From assembly GCA_900323505.1 (NCBI GenBank), contig OOIN01000036.1, positions 1-64,000 on the forward strand: a stretch of 64,000 bases of DNA, read 5' to 3'. Under the pieces are notes generated by a model, which did no database searches, was not told the origin of the DNA, and saw nothing but the letters and a program-made list of their open reading frames with translations. The stretch's first letter is position 1, and every line of letters starts with the position of its first letter. Below are positions 39,835 through 51,394 of the stretch, piece by piece. Both the position numbers and the translations under genes were made by a program. Origin of the DNA: Ustilago trichophora. Lineage: Eukaryota > Basidiomycota > Ustilaginomycetes > Ustilaginales > Ustilaginaceae.

Positions 39835-39979
39835 GTTGGCACCGTTGCGCACACATGTATCATTTAGGCCTCTCACACATTACACATGCTCAAATCAGAC
39901 AAAGTCAAGGGTTAAGTTGGGGGAGCATGTGGTTGCAAGAGCTGGGCTTTCTGATGAGAGAGATATCGTGTTTGAAATA

Positions 39980-41389
39980 TCAAGCCGAAGAGGTGAGCAT
40001 CTTTTCCAAAGTATCGCACTGCTCGAGGACAGCACGTTTGGAAGTGCCACCTTTGGCATCACGACGTTCTGCGCTCTGTTCGAACGACCAGACCTGCATG
40101 ACGTCGTCTTCGAACTTGTCGGATAAGGATTTGAGATCTTGGAGCGTCAACTCGCTGAGCAGACAACCTTTTTGTTCCGAGAGACGCACTGCGCTTCCCG
40201 AGATGTGGTGGGTTTCGCGGAACGGAATCCCCTTGCGCACGAGGTACTCTGCCAGATCTGTAGCGAGCATGTCTGGAGTCAAGGCTGCCTTCATCTTTTC
40301 GGGGAAGATGTTGAGCGTCGAGATGACACCGGTAGCAATCTGGAGGCCGTTTTTGGTGGTATCGACGGCGTCAAAGAGCGGTTCTTTGTCCTCTTGCAGA
40401 TCCTTGTTGTAGGTGGAAGGGATGCCTTTGAGAGACATTAGGAAGCCGGACATTTGGCCAAAGATTCGACCTGCTTTGCCACGAAGCAGTTCGAGACTGT
40501 CTGGATTCTTCTTTTGGGGCATGATGGAGGAGCCGGTGCTGTAGGCGTCGCTGAGCTGCATGAAACCGAATTCCGAGGTCGAGTAGATGATGAAATCTTC
40601 GGCCATCTTGCTCAGGTGGACCGAGGTCAAGCTGGCCCACATGAGATACTCGACGACAAAATCTCGGTCGGAGACGCTGTTCATCGAGTTGGGACCGACG
40701 GTTTGGAAGCCGAGGTCGGCAGCGATGGCGTCCCTGTCGAGACCGGCAAAAGGGTTGCCGGCGAGGGGACCAGAACCGAGGGGGAGAACCGAGATACGGG
40801 GCATGAGGTCGCGCAACCTGGCGAGATCCGAAGCGAAATAGGTAGCATGGGAGAGGAGGAGATGGGACCATCGGATAGGTTGAGCGCGCTGCAAATGGGT
40901 GTATCCAGGCATGAGAGCATCGACCTCTTGCCTTGCCCTAGCAATCATGACGTGGATCAAATCCTTGAGAAAACCCTCGATGTCCTTGACCTCGTCCATC
41001 AACCAGAGACGCATATCGGTGGCAACCTGGTCATTCCTCGACCTGCCCGTGTGGAGCTTTCCACCGACGCTGCCGATGAGCTCGGTCAAACGTCGCTCGT
41101 TGGCGGTGTGGATGTCTTCGTCATCCGGGTGAATCTTGAAGGTACCATCCTTCCACTCTTGGCCGACTTGTTCGAGACCGGCAACGATCTGGTCCCTTTC
41201 TTGTTCGTTGAGGACACCTGTCTTGACGAGAGCGCGGGCGTAGGCTTGAGAACCACGAATGTCTTGGGCATGCATACGCTTGTCGTAGGAGAGCGACTCA
41301 TTGTAGGCAAAGAGGAGAGGGTCGTTTTTACCGGTGAAACGGCCACCCCAGAGCTTGCGCTTGGTGAAATCGTCGGATGAGGAAGCCAT
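39980..41389 (-). CDS. ARG4: Argininosuccinate lyase (469 aa)
   Basis: Last step of arginine synthesis: argininosuccinate to arginine plus fumarate, as a cytosolic homotetramer of the fumarase/aspartase superfamily. ATG 41389. Landmarks: KLWGGRF near the N-terminus, [37 protein letters not shown], the lyase signature [12 protein letters not shown] (about 40,500-40,531) with its catalytic Ser loop, and [19 protein letters not shown]. Length equals the usual ~465 residues, and the single exon is undamaged. Convergent with glucosylceramide synthase, with only 145 bp between stops. Confidence 0.97.
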   Translation of the reverse strand: MASSSDDFTKRKLWGGRFTGKNDPLLFAYNESLSYDKRMHAQDIRGSQAYARALVKTGVLNEQERDQIVAGLEQVGQEWKDGTFKIHPDDEDIHTANERRLTELIGSVGGKLHTGRSRNDQVATDMRLWLMDEVKDIEGFLKDLIHVMIARARQEVDALMPGYTHLQRAQPIRWSHLLLSHATYFASDLARLRDLMPRISVLPLGSGPLAGNPFAGLDRDAIAADLGFQTVGPNSMNSVSDRDFVVEYLMWASLTSVHLSKMAEDFIIYSTSEFGFMQLSDAYSTGSSIMPQKKNPDSLELLRGKAGRIFGQMSGFLMSLKGIPSTYNKDLQEDKEPLFDAVDTTKNGLQIATGVISTLNIFPEKMKAALTPDMLATDLAEYLVRKGIPFRETHHISGSAVRLSEQKGCLLSELTLQDLKSLSDKFEDDVMQVWSFEQSAERRDAKGGTSKRAVLEQCDTLEKMLTSSA

Positions 41390-41588
41390 TGGTGTTTTTG
41401 TTGTTGTCGCGATGGTGTGTGTGTGTGATGATAGTGGTGTTGCAGGACAAGAACGATCTTCGTCTTTGGCAATCGTTTGGAAAGCAGCGGCGTTGTTGGT
41501 TGGTCAGTGCGGTTGATCTGTTTCTTATCGGTTCTACTACTTTTGGAAGAAAAAGAAGAACGCAGCCCGGTGACTGTATGACTCGTTC

Positions 41589-41628
<40 letters not shown>

Positions 41629-43927
41629 TTTTGAAAAATAAAATAATCTTTTCGTACGAAAGTTATACTCAAGCTCAAGCTCTGCAGGGTTCAAAGTTTG
41701 ACGTTGCAGGACATGCCTGCCACTGACAGCTTTGCAACTTCTCAAAGTCCACATTCCGACTTTTTCCTCGTTCAGACTTCGGCAAAGAGCACACACCTTG
41801 CAGAGAGACCCCGGGTTGTCGTACATTTTGACCAACGCCACCCGCGGTCGGTTCCATTGGCGTGGAAGCATGCCTGACACCTTGCATCCTTTTTGACAGA
41901 AACCACTTCTGACATGTGATCTCCCGGAATCCAAAGAAAGGAGGAATGTCAGCATGGCATTTGGCAGATCTTGGAGAAACGGCAAAGCTTCGATGTTCAA
42001 AGAGTCGATTGTTGCCAGTTTGTGAGTTCTATGCAGTAGCAGAGTGGGAACGTCTTGTTGCAGATGTGGCCAAGTTTGGCTTGCAGGGCGCTAGGCGCGT
42101 TGCACCGAGCAACTCAGGAGCTTGGTGCATGTGGACGTCTGCCATCTTTCAATAAGTTAATAATGTGAATGGGATAGGCGGCTTTGACGTTGGCGGTGCA
42201 TCCAAGTTGCCAGGCACAGCAACGAGTTTGATCTTCTTGGCCGAGAAAGCTGCACACAGGAAAGCGAAACACGATACAATACAGTATTGCACACTCTGGG
42301 CTGAGTCTCAATTTGGGCGCAAGACAGGCGGGCGCATCTCAACCGCTTTTTCTTTTTGACCAAGCCGAGGAAACAAGCAAGCACGCTGTTGACAGCTTGG
42401 TTTGTGGGCTCTTCTGTGCACGCACAGACATGCTACACTAACAACCTAGCACGGCTCGGGACGCAAAAGTTCCGGCGCTATGAGCCGCAGGCGATTCAAG
42501 ATCAGATGCTAACCAACATGTATCTTGGCGCCATCTAAACTCACAATCAGCTTGGATCGCTGATCCAAACGCAATCCACCACGCTAAGAAACACAAGGGT
42601 GAGAATAATCACCTCGTCGAGTTGACAACAGTCCCATCCAATCCAATCCGATCCAATCCAACCCACCATGATGACTGTAGACCGTCCTTTGTTCCCCGCT
42701 AGTGTGAATTTTTCTACAACCCACACGAATCCAAGGATTGTAGCTTGAGCTTTGCTTTTTGGGACGACTGCTAAAATCAGGGCAACAACGCCTGGGTCAG
42801 CAATGCAAGATCCGAAGGACCCTTGAAAAAGTTCGGTCGGGCAGCACAGTACCCCCCCAAAATCCAACGCTGCCAAATCCTCCTCGTCCTCTAAGCGGCT
42901 CACAGCTAGGTTGGATTGGACGGCGGGAAAGACACGCATACAGAACAGTGGCGAGATGAGAGCCTAGGCACGCCGGTGATTGATTCTTCAAGCACAGCAT
43001 CAGACTGATGATCAACCGTTAAAATTTTGTTTCGCGATGGTCGTGAGCTGCAGCGGATGAAGACCGGGCAATAAAGAGTATAGGTGTTTGCAGCCGAGCT
43101 GGTCGGAGCGCAAAAGCGCAGACCCGCTTAGATGAGAACAAACAAAGCGAGGCGGAAAGAGTTGTTGGTTTCAGGTTCCCGTGTGAAGAGAGAGTGTGGC
43201 AACACTTTCTTCTTCCCCAATCCTGATTGAGAAGGCTAGACAGGTGGGTGGGAGGGTGAAGGAGGTACAAGTAGCTAAAATAACACTGAACAATGGGTGG
43301 GAAAGGGATAGGGATGCTGATCTAAATGACGGGTTTGGTTTGAGTCGAATGGATCCGGCTTTAGCGATCTTTTGCAGCTGTGCTTTGTGCTGAATTCGAT
43401 CGACTTTGAGTCACTCCCACACGTCGCAAGCACGGCGTGTTTCCGTCCAGCGAAGAGGGGGTGATGTTGAGCTGAACTTGATACGGTCTACCGCAGCGTT
43501 GTATTAGTTCAAGCGAGCTAGAGACGGGGGGGCGTAGAACCGTTCCACACCTTCTAAAGAACAAAAACATATAATCAAAAAAAACGAAAAGCTCTAGACC
43601 GAATTTCTTTCGCGCTTCCTTGAGGATGATCTGCATCTGGCCGTCACATCTCATACGGTGTCTGTCTGTGTTATTGGAATCTCATTTACCACAGACAGAG
43701 CTCCACGGATGGTCTTTGGAAACGAGTCGAGACTGAATGTTGGCATGTCATTTATGCCAAACTCAAATGCAATGTAAGCCTGTTCATATGAGGCTGCTCC
43801 CACTCGGAACTTGAACTGGAAATCCGATGATGATGGTACTGTATGCTGTACAGTAAATCCGACATTTGCATCTCGGCATCATCAACATCATCCCACCAAA
43901 AGCCAAAGCAAACCATCGAGATGAGAC

Positions 43928-43958
<31 letters not shown>

Positions 43959-45624
43959 TCTCAAAACTAGAGTCTCAGATTTTGTCGGTGCAGATTTTTA
44001 CAGATTTGGGCAGCTTGGCAGTGACACAGGAGAGAGAGAAGGTGGAAATTTTTCATGCAGAGAAAGAGCCGCCGCCGTTTCCTTTTTCAACAACTTTTTT
44101 TTTTTTTTCTGTCGATCATGTTTTACTTTATTTTATTTTATTTTGCTTCCCCGCTGTGGCCCTCGCTTAGAAGAGGAAGCATTGGACAGAGTATGGACTG
44201 TACACTGTAGTGTGGTCCCTGACCCGCTTGGGATGGAAATGCATTGCCTACTCTGCCTGTGTACAGTAACTTAACTTGGTCTGTCTGTCACTTGTCTGCA
44301 CGCCCACCTGTTTCTGGCTTGGCTTCTCACGTTCCTTGCTTTTCAAAGAGTCGGCCCAACGGTGATTTTTATGGATGATGGTGCCATTATTGAGCGAGTA
44401 TCGTACAGGGAAGCCTTTCTCGCCAAAGCACACACACACACACACACACTCTCTCTCTCTGGCTGCAGCCCCCTTTTGCTTGACTTTCTCTGCCAGCCAT
44501 CCTTCCGGGACTCAAATATCGGCGAGACCTTCTTGGATCTTGATCAAATTGAATCAGACACAACTACTGGCTGTACTGTATGCAAGAGTATCACGAGGTT
44601 GTCTGAGTTTAGAGTGGGGCAAGTCAAAGTGCAACAGAAGCACAGTTCGTGCCTGATTGAGACATAAACTGGAGCGGCAATGATACATAGATCGAACGCG
44701 CTTACAGTGTACATACTGCACTGCACTGTAACTTAGCTCGCTCCTATCTATCCTCGTACGTCCTTCTCTTGCTCGCTTTACCTCCTCATCTTCTCCTTCT
44801 CTCCACTCTTTCCTCTCCACTCTCTCCTCTCCACCCTGCCGTCGTCTTCGGTCTGCCGTACAGCTTGCTTTGCTCTGGATAGCATCAAGCTCTTCTCATC
44901 TCTCTTTCCACCTTTCTCATCTCATATCTGCTCCATTTCTTCCTCCCTCGGCTGTCACGCCCATTCCTCCAACCAAATCAATTCTGCAGACAGCTTCGCC
45001 ACCACCACCAACACCACCTCTTTGATCGTCTGCAACCCACTTCAAACTCCACCAACTCCATCTCTGCAACATCCCTGTACCCCTGCTTCATCTCATCCGG
45101 CCTCCGCATGCAAGCCATCAATCCACTTTCATCTGTACACCACCCGTCAACCTGCCCATACTTTCATCTCTCTACAGCCCATTGATTCTCCGTCCAAACA
45201 ATTTTCCATCTCCACATCTGTCAAACTCCTTCAACCCCCGGGCCACATCATCACTCCCCCTTTAAACAATCACGGCTTGTGGCGTCCCCCATCTGCTGTC
45301 CAGTTTTTTTTTGTAACTCGATTCCCTTTGTTTTCGTCAGTTCAAGGTAACGCCTTTGACAACATCTTTTCGCCACTACCCCTCCAGCTACGGCTCGCGC
45401 TCCGATCTCCAGCTACCAACCACCCCCACTTTGGTCTTTCGCACAATCTCCCTTGAAGCCCACCCGTGATTTCCCCGAAACGTGGTTCAAGTTAAACGCC
45501 GTTCTCGTGACCCTTGGAGCTCATACTCGAGGACAATTCTCGACTCTCAGGATATACTCATAGAGGTCTTCTTCCGCTACGCTTCGCTGCGAAACAAATC
45601 TCACCAATGTTGGTCATCTAAACC
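41390..45624. other. 4.2-kb gene-free intergenic region with homopolymer tracts
   Basis: No supported gene. Seen: a T-rich tract with a pure T run near 41,612-41,634, a CCAATC/ATCCA repeat near 42,634-42,663, a T run of ~26 at 43,930-43,956, another at ~44,095-44,109 followed by (TTTTA)n, and a (CA)n(CT)n tract at ~44,428-44,462. From ~44,740 to 45,600 the plus strand becomes strongly pyrimidine-rich. This is typical of a long fungal 5' leader for the next gene. Frames here start at non-ATG codons or translate repeats. Confidence 0.6.
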
Positions 45625-48600
45625 ATGTCACACCTTACATACTCTACCTCAAATTTCGAGGCCGAGGCACTTGCCTCGACTTCGACTTCGGATTCCCACC
45701 ACATGGAACAGCTCGACGACAACAGCAATGATGTCCGTCAAAAGATTCTCGCCTTGCGCCAAAAGAAAAAAGCCCAGCTCACAACTTCTGCGGGTTTGAC
45801 TGTCGACGACGCTCCTTCTTCTACACACAACCCAGATCGACTCACTTGGTTCGGTGTCGAAGATCATGCGTCGCCATCTTCTTCAAGAGTGACAAGTTGG
45901 GCAGAATCTCGCAACAGCGAAGAGGAGGATGACGCAGACAGCACCATACTAGGACACTATGTGTCGGCCCTACCACTCCCACCTCCAAAATCGTTGGCCG
46001 TGGAGCAGACTCGTTCTCGTAAGCCCAGACAAACGTCGCGGCCCTCGTTTGCTTCCGAAGAAACGTGTAGCAGCTCGCACGAGTCCAGTTCGCAGGCGAG
46101 CTGCATGCTCGACGGTGATACCGACGCACACAGTCTGCAAACCACCGCTGCCACCGAAAACTCATCAGGCCCACCTTCAAGAAGAGCTTCGAGTGCCCGA
46201 GCAAGCATCGCCTCGCGTCGACGCTCTCATAACACCACCGGTAAAGATCTCTGCGTCTCTGCAGCAGCAGCAGCAGCAGCAGCCACCGCTTCGGGCTCGT
46301 CAAAGCCTCTCGGTCCGCCTCCCAGCATGCCACTTCCTCCTCGACCCGTCACTTCGCCCAACAGCCCATGCAGCCCTTGCGCCAGAAATGGAGAATTTTG
46401 GCCATCGCGCAGGTCCAGCCGCGCCTCTGCACTTACAGCCGCCTCTTCCCGTTCTTCGACAAGTGCACGCTCCAGTTGGAAGAGCAGCAATCCCAGCATC
46501 GCTTCATCTCGCTTGATACCCACTCCTAGCGAACGCAGCGACACGTCAGATCTCTCTGACGAGGAACTCGTTGGGATTCGCGACATTTCCAAGCATTTCC
46601 CTTCGCCCACCGCTGCTCCCATCGCTCTCCCACCCTCATTGTCCCACGTGCTGCAACGATCCGGCTCGCTGGCCAGCAACCAGTCTAGGTCCACCTCAGA
46701 GTCCTGTCGAGCTGGCTCGCAATCTCGTCGTTCCGCTTCTGCATCGCATAGGACCTTGAGTCCCGTCCAAGATAGTCCCATGGATCTTCCTTTCGACACG
46801 CCACATGCTCGCAACGATCGCATCGATGCCATCAAGGGCGAAGAGAGCAGCGACAGCGCACTCTCGGACGTTCTCGACCTCACCGACAACAAGGGCATCC
46901 TCATGATTGGCAAGCGCATTCAACCCGCGCCTCTCCATTCTGGCCTCGGCGGTGTCGCTCGAGTTGGGCTTGGTGCTCGAACCATCACCAGGTTTGACTC
47001 GGAGCAATCGCTGCGTCAGAAAGCGTCCCAGCAGCTCGAAGTCATGCAAGATTCCAAGTACGAGCATGTTTCGAATTCAGCCATGGAGCCTCAGATTCCA
47101 CGATCGCATCACAAGCGCAGCAGCACCATGACCAAAAGCATGAGCGAACTCGTTGCCGCGCTCGATCTCGAGGCCAGCGAGTGGGGTCAGCGTCTTGGAG
47201 AGTCGGAGAGCATGGAATTCGATACCACTCGTACCATTGCAGCACAGGCGAGAGAATCGCACTTGCTCGACGCCAGGCTACCCGGCCCTCGTATCAGCGG
47301 CGAACAGTCTTTTGACGTGCCAACACCGCGCAAGCTTCCTGCTTCCGATTCCATGCCCTCGTTGAGCCCATCCGGCTCGCAGGAGCTTTCTCTCGACGAC
47401 TCGCAGGGTCCCGCCACCGCCGAGTCATCGCTGATCCGTTCCAACAGCGCCAAGAGCAATCCTTCTCTCCGCAACAGCACCGATACTTCCAACGATGTGG
47501 GTGCCGCAGCCGAGTTCCGCTCCATCTACGACGCCTATCGAGGTTCCACCAGCACCATGGCTTCTCGTTTCACAGCACCCGTCGTCCGCATCGAAGATCC
47601 TGAAGGGGATGAGCTGTCGGATTCCGAGCTGGAAGGCGACGTCTCCTCGTCAGATGACATGCCAAGGAAGCGCAACAAGCCATCTCGAAAAGACCGCCTT
47701 GGATTTGAGGAACAGCGTGCTGCTTTGCGACCACGCCCTTCGCTCGTCAACCGCTCCACTCCGCTCTCGGCCAAGCCAAGTCAAACCTTCAAGTCGACGC
47801 TCGTCCCCACACAGGAGGAAGACTCGGCAGCTTCGACTGGTGCGCCGACAACGACATCGAATCAAGGCGCGGATCCTTATGCATTCTACGAGTTCTCGCC
47901 AAGCCTGCCGCCTTTCATGCCTACTGGGCTTTCGCCACGCGACTTGACCGGTAGAGGCACCTGGTCAAGCATCGTCGCTCGCGCCTCGGAACGCATGCGA
48001 TCACGGCAGCCTTCCGTTGCTTCGCTCGCATCTTTGGCTACCACGACGACTTCGACGGGACCCGTCTCGATGCGACAGATCCGTGCCACGGCTCGAGCCA
48101 GGCAACGACAGGTCGACGCCGCCCATCGCGCTCGGGAGGAGATGTCGGATCAATTTGCTGCCATGAGCTACCGTCCCTTTGCCATTCACGACCATGCACA
48201 CTCTTTTGCCAATCATGCCGGCATGGCTTTGGACCGCCGCACCTCGGCCTCGACCATCTTTAATGCTGGCAGCCCTGACGATATGGCATCTGGCCGAAGT
48301 TCATCGATGAGCAGCTTGGGATATGCTGATTCGATTGCTCCTAGCGTGGGCGACTACGGTTCTCGTTGGCCTGTAGCTATCGGTGCTGATCAGGGCGTCG
48401 GACCTGAGGATGCCGCTTCCATGTTTGGCATGACTCCCTTCGCCTTGTCCCGGCAACCCTCGGCTAGTCAACCTCGGGAGAAAAAGTACGTCGAGTTCTC
48501 CATGCAGACATCTCCCCAGCCGTCTCCGACGGATTCCAGATTCCCGATCTCTGATTCGCTCACTGTCGACGATGCAGGCCATCGTGTCGATGCAGGAGTC

Positions 48601-50970
48601 GGCAGCGACGTCAGACTATCCTCGTACCTCGACCCTTCGACCCCGACTCGATTCAGCTTGGACTATCTGGGCATCGATGCACCTTTGCGTCGTCGTCGCC
48701 GCAAGAGCGCCACCTCCCTTCTCAGCATGCATGACTTGGATGCCGAGCTGGATCAGCCCGGATTGTGGCCAACCAAGATCCGAGCACCTCGTCTGTCCTC
48801 GAACGAGCGAAGAAGTAGCAACAGAGAGAGCACCGTCCAAGCCGCCCTCGACCCGGACAACAACAGCGACGAGGAGTCCGACTTGGACGTCAGCGCCAAC
48901 TTGGAGGACCTCGCGGAGCGATCTGGTGTGCTGGACGCATCGCGTGGATTCAAGCGCAAGCTTCACTCGACGGCAAAGATGGCCAATGAGATGGACTCGA
49001 GTCTCGATGGCAGTACGACTCGGCCGATCGCATCGATCCCTGCTAGATCTCGTCGTATCTCGGCGGCGCTGGACCGCATCCGTGCACAGCGGATTTCTCG
49101 CGATGCCGGTTGGAACAGCTCGGATGATGAAGGCGAGGTCGTCAACACGCCTCAACGCAAGACTGCGGCGTCTGGTAGACCCTCTCTGCCCAGCAGTGTT
49201 GCCGCAAAGGTTGCGAGCAGCGCCAACCCGCTGCGACGTTCCAAGTCGATGGCGTCGATGGATACGTCGTCGAAACGGGCAGCAACTTCGCCTTCGCCTT
49301 CCATGTTGCGTGCACGATCGCCGAGTCCTGACCTCAGCATCTTGACGAATCCGAGTGATGATGAGGAAGTGCTTCTCACCGCCGATCTGGAGCTCGATAC
49401 GGTCGAGCTGTCGCACAAGACCATCTTGGACGAGGAGTTTGACATGATGGTTGGTCAGACCATCACGACGCGCTTCTCGGGTCCCGTCAACCCCAAGACG
49501 AGCAGCAGCGCCAGTGCTGGTTCACGACGACAAGTACGGGAGAGTGGGGCGTCTGGCAACTCGAGCGGGAGTGCTGGTGAAGATGGAAGCGAGTTGTCTC
49601 CCGAGGCTAGCAAAGATTCGCAGCACACGGTGCAGATGCATACACGTTCCAGGACGAGCTCGATGAGCAGCGTTATCGAGATGATCCAGGAAGCTGACGA
49701 GCTGCTTTCGTCCACCAGTCATTCGATCGGGCACAGTTCCGGCCACGACACCAACATCAGCGAAACTGGCGGAACCAGTGGCCATGATCCTCAGAAGCCG
49801 AATCAGGTGTTGGCCGAGATCATCCGACGACGTCTGTCGATGAGGTTGCAAGGCTTGCAGACTCCGGTCACGCTGAGCAGCTCGCGCTTTGTCCAGTCGA
49901 ACGGAGCACTGGTCAAGGCCAATTCTGCTTCGACGGATGATGACGATGATGCTCAGGTCGAGGCAGGAGAGGAAGGGGTCTTGTCGCCGAGCATGCAAGA
50001 TACGCCGGATACCATGGCAGGCTCCGAAATCTGGACAAGCTTCCACGTGGATCGATCGAGCTCTGCTTCGACTGCCACTACCTGGTCGTATCGAAGCAAC
50101 GAGGATGTCGTGCCTCGTGTGCTCGCCTCGAAAGCCATTACTGCGGGGGACAACGAGGTCGAAGCACCAGCAGATGACAACGTCGCCGCGGACCAGCAAC
50201 GTGAACGCGTCAGCTCCACGTCGTTGGCGGTGGCGGTAGCGGCGGCGAGCCATGCTGCTGCTGCTGCTGCTGCTGAGACGAGTGGAGCCCGTACTATTCC
50301 AGCCTTGCGAAGAAAGAGCAGTGGTCTTCCAGTTGCTCGCTCTACGCTTTCGAAGCCACAGCCACGACCGTCTCTACCGCTTCCATCCAAGTCTGACCCT
50401 CTGGCGCCGATCAAAACCAACGTCGAGAGCAAAGGCAGTAGCAGCTCTGACATGCCCACGGCCAAACCGGCGATGCGACGATACCAGAGCATCGCCACGC
50501 TGCGATCGCGCCCGTCGGAGGAGGTGAGCAAGGGCACGCGCGATGTTCCAAGTCCTGCTGCTGCTGCTGCTGCTGCTGCTGATGCTGCTGCGAAAGAAAA
50601 TTCTGCTGCTGGTGGTGCCATCACCCGTAGAACAACGATGCGATACAGCGAAGGGTATCAAGCGACACCTTCGAAAGCGATCCGTAGCGTCGCAAGCGGC
50701 ATTACGCCGTCCAAGCTGCCGAGTCTTAGAAACGCTGCCAGCACCACGTCGCTGCGTGCTCGAGCGGCGACTGCTGCTACTGCTGCTGCTGCTGCCTGTG
50801 AGCAGACGGTTGATGCCTCGCCCTCGCCCTTGCCCTCTCGCAAACCTACTTCTGGTATCCCGCAGAGGTTGCCCGTGGTGTCGAATGCTGGACGAAGCCG
50901 ATTGCCTTCTCCCGGTGGGGCTCGTGCTTCAGCTTCAGGTCTACCGCGAGCTACGCCTACTTCGACTTGA
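45625..50970 (+). CDS. Large Ser-rich disordered protein with SxIP motif (1,781 aa)
   Basis: A single 5.3-kb open frame from ATG 45625 (MSHLTYSTSNFEAEA). The N-terminus includes a short coiled-coil-like DVRQKILALRQKKKAQL. Most of the rest is Ser/Arg/Pro-rich and disordered, with acidic patches (SDSELEGDVSSSDD), many RRxS-like phosphorylation-type sites, and Ala runs encoded by GCT/GCA repeats at ~46,261, 50,250, 50,553 and 50,773. The basic C-terminus has repeated S(K/R)LPS and SGLP units and a true SGIP within KPTSGIPQRLP (50,851-50,862). This is an SxIP-type EB1-binding motif. A cytoskeletal or cortical scaffold is a reasonable guess, but no domain identifies it. Confidence 0.8.
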   Translation: MSHLTYSTSNFEAEALASTSTSDSHHMEQLDDNSNDVRQKILALRQKKKAQLTTSAGLTVDDAPSSTHNPDRLTWFGVEDHASPSSSRVTSWAESRNSEEEDDADSTILGHYVSALPLPPPKSLAVEQTRSRKPRQTSRPSFASEETCSSSHESSSQASCMLDGDTDAHSLQTTAATENSSGPPSRRASSARASIASRRRSHNTTGKDLCVSAAAAAAAATASGSSKPLGPPPSMPLPPRPVTSPNSPCSPCARNGEFWPSRRSSRASALTAASSRSSTSARSSWKSSNPSIASSRLIPTPSERSDTSDLSDEELVGIRDISKHFPSPTAAPIALPPSLSHVLQRSGSLASNQSRSTSESCRAGSQSRRSASASHRTLSPVQDSPMDLPFDTPHARNDRIDAIKGEESSDSALSDVLDLTDNKGILMIGKRIQPAPLHSGLGGVARVGLGARTITRFDSEQSLRQKASQQLEVMQDSKYEHVSNSAMEPQIPRSHHKRSSTMTKSMSELVAALDLEASEWGQRLGESESMEFDTTRTIAAQARESHLLDARLPGPRISGEQSFDVPTPRKLPASDSMPSLSPSGSQELSLDDSQGPATAESSLIRSNSAKSNPSLRNSTDTSNDVGAAAEFRSIYDAYRGSTSTMASRFTAPVVRIEDPEGDELSDSELEGDVSSSDDMPRKRNKPSRKDRLGFEEQRAALRPRPSLVNRSTPLSAKPSQTFKSTLVPTQEEDSAASTGAPTTTSNQGADPYAFYEFSPSLPPFMPTGLSPRDLTGRGTWSSIVARASERMRSRQPSVASLASLATTTTSTGPVSMRQIRATARARQRQVDAAHRAREEMSDQFAAMSYRPFAIHDHAHSFANHAGMALDRRTSASTIFNAGSPDDMASGRSSSMSSLGYADSIAPSVGDYGSRWPVAIGADQGVGPEDAASMFGMTPFALSRQPSASQPREKKYVEFSMQTSPQPSPTDSRFPISDSLTVDDAGHRVDAGVGSDVRLSSYLDPSTPTRFSLDYLGIDAPLRRRRRKSATSLLSMHDLDAELDQPGLWPTKIRAPRLSSNERRSSNRESTVQAALDPDNNSDEESDLDVSANLEDLAERSGVLDASRGFKRKLHSTAKMANEMDSSLDGSTTRPIASIPARSRRISAALDRIRAQRISRDAGWNSSDDEGEVVNTPQRKTAASGRPSLPSSVAAKVASSANPLRRSKSMASMDTSSKRAATSPSPSMLRARSPSPDLSILTNPSDDEEVLLTADLELDTVELSHKTILDEEFDMMVGQTITTRFSGPVNPKTSSSASAGSRRQVRESGASGNSSGSAGEDGSELSPEASKDSQHTVQMHTRSRTSSMSSVIEMIQEADELLSSTSHSIGHSSGHDTNISETGGTSGHDPQKPNQVLAEIIRRRLSMRLQGLQTPVTLSSSRFVQSNGALVKANSASTDDDDDAQVEAGEEGVLSPSMQDTPDTMAGSEIWTSFHVDRSSSASTATTWSYRSNEDVVPRVLASKAITAGDNEVEAPADDNVAADQQRERVSSTSLAVAVAAASHAAAAAAAETSGARTIPALRRKSSGLPVARSTLSKPQPRPSLPLPSKSDPLAPIKTNVESKGSSSSDMPTAKPAMRRYQSIATLRSRPSEEVSKGTRDVPSPAAAAAAAADAAAKENSAAGGAITRRTTMRYSEGYQATPSKAIRSVASGITPSKLPSLRNAASTTSLRARAATAATAAAAACEQTVDASPSPLPSRKPTSGIPQRLPVVSNAGRSRLPSPGGARASASGLPRATPTST

Positions 50971-51394
50971 TGTGCGCACCACCATCTTTTGCTTTTTTTT
51001 CTTTTTTTTTTCTCTCTCTCTCTTTGTATTTCACTCTTTTTTTCTTTCTTCGATACCCCACCCTTTGCTCCATTCTAAGAATGCTGAGAACGCAGCATGG
51101 ACTGCATTGTACTTTGGTTGTCGATTCTGTGTGCAGCAGATGATGTGTGACTCGATGTGTTGGATTGCGTGCGACGCGCAGAAACGCGGAGAATTGCTCG
51201 GCCTCCGGAAAAGTGGCGGTGCAGGAGCCATGCATTTCATTTGCAGAGAACCGGAACTCAGCCGACTTTTGACCAAGGAGAACCGCTTCCACATGCTTCT
51301 TCGTCGTCTTCAACTGCATTGTGAATATATATATACACTACAAACGCTTGCTTCCGCTCTCCATCAATACCCGCAAAACAAAAAAGACTCAACA
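50971..51394. other. Intergenic region, large Ser-rich gene / methyltransferase
   Basis: Begins with T-rich and CT-rich tracts (~50,992-51,050). A TATATATATAC stretch at ~51,326-51,337 lies about 60 bp before the methyltransferase ATG and is a good TATA-box candidate. Confidence 0.55.

Noticed and set aside
42547..43654. Open frames of 60-130 codons in the long intergenic gap
   Set aside because: Non-ATG starts, no homology, no codon bias and overlap in several frames.
45022..45456. 144-codon frame before the Ser-rich gene
   Set aside because: It starts with TTG and translates a pyrimidine-rich leader.
50543..51394. 284-residue extension of the methyltransferase
   Set aside because: It overlaps the end of the previous gene in another frame, starts in an Ala-codon repeat and includes T-rich non-coding DNA. 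The family begins near ATG 51395.
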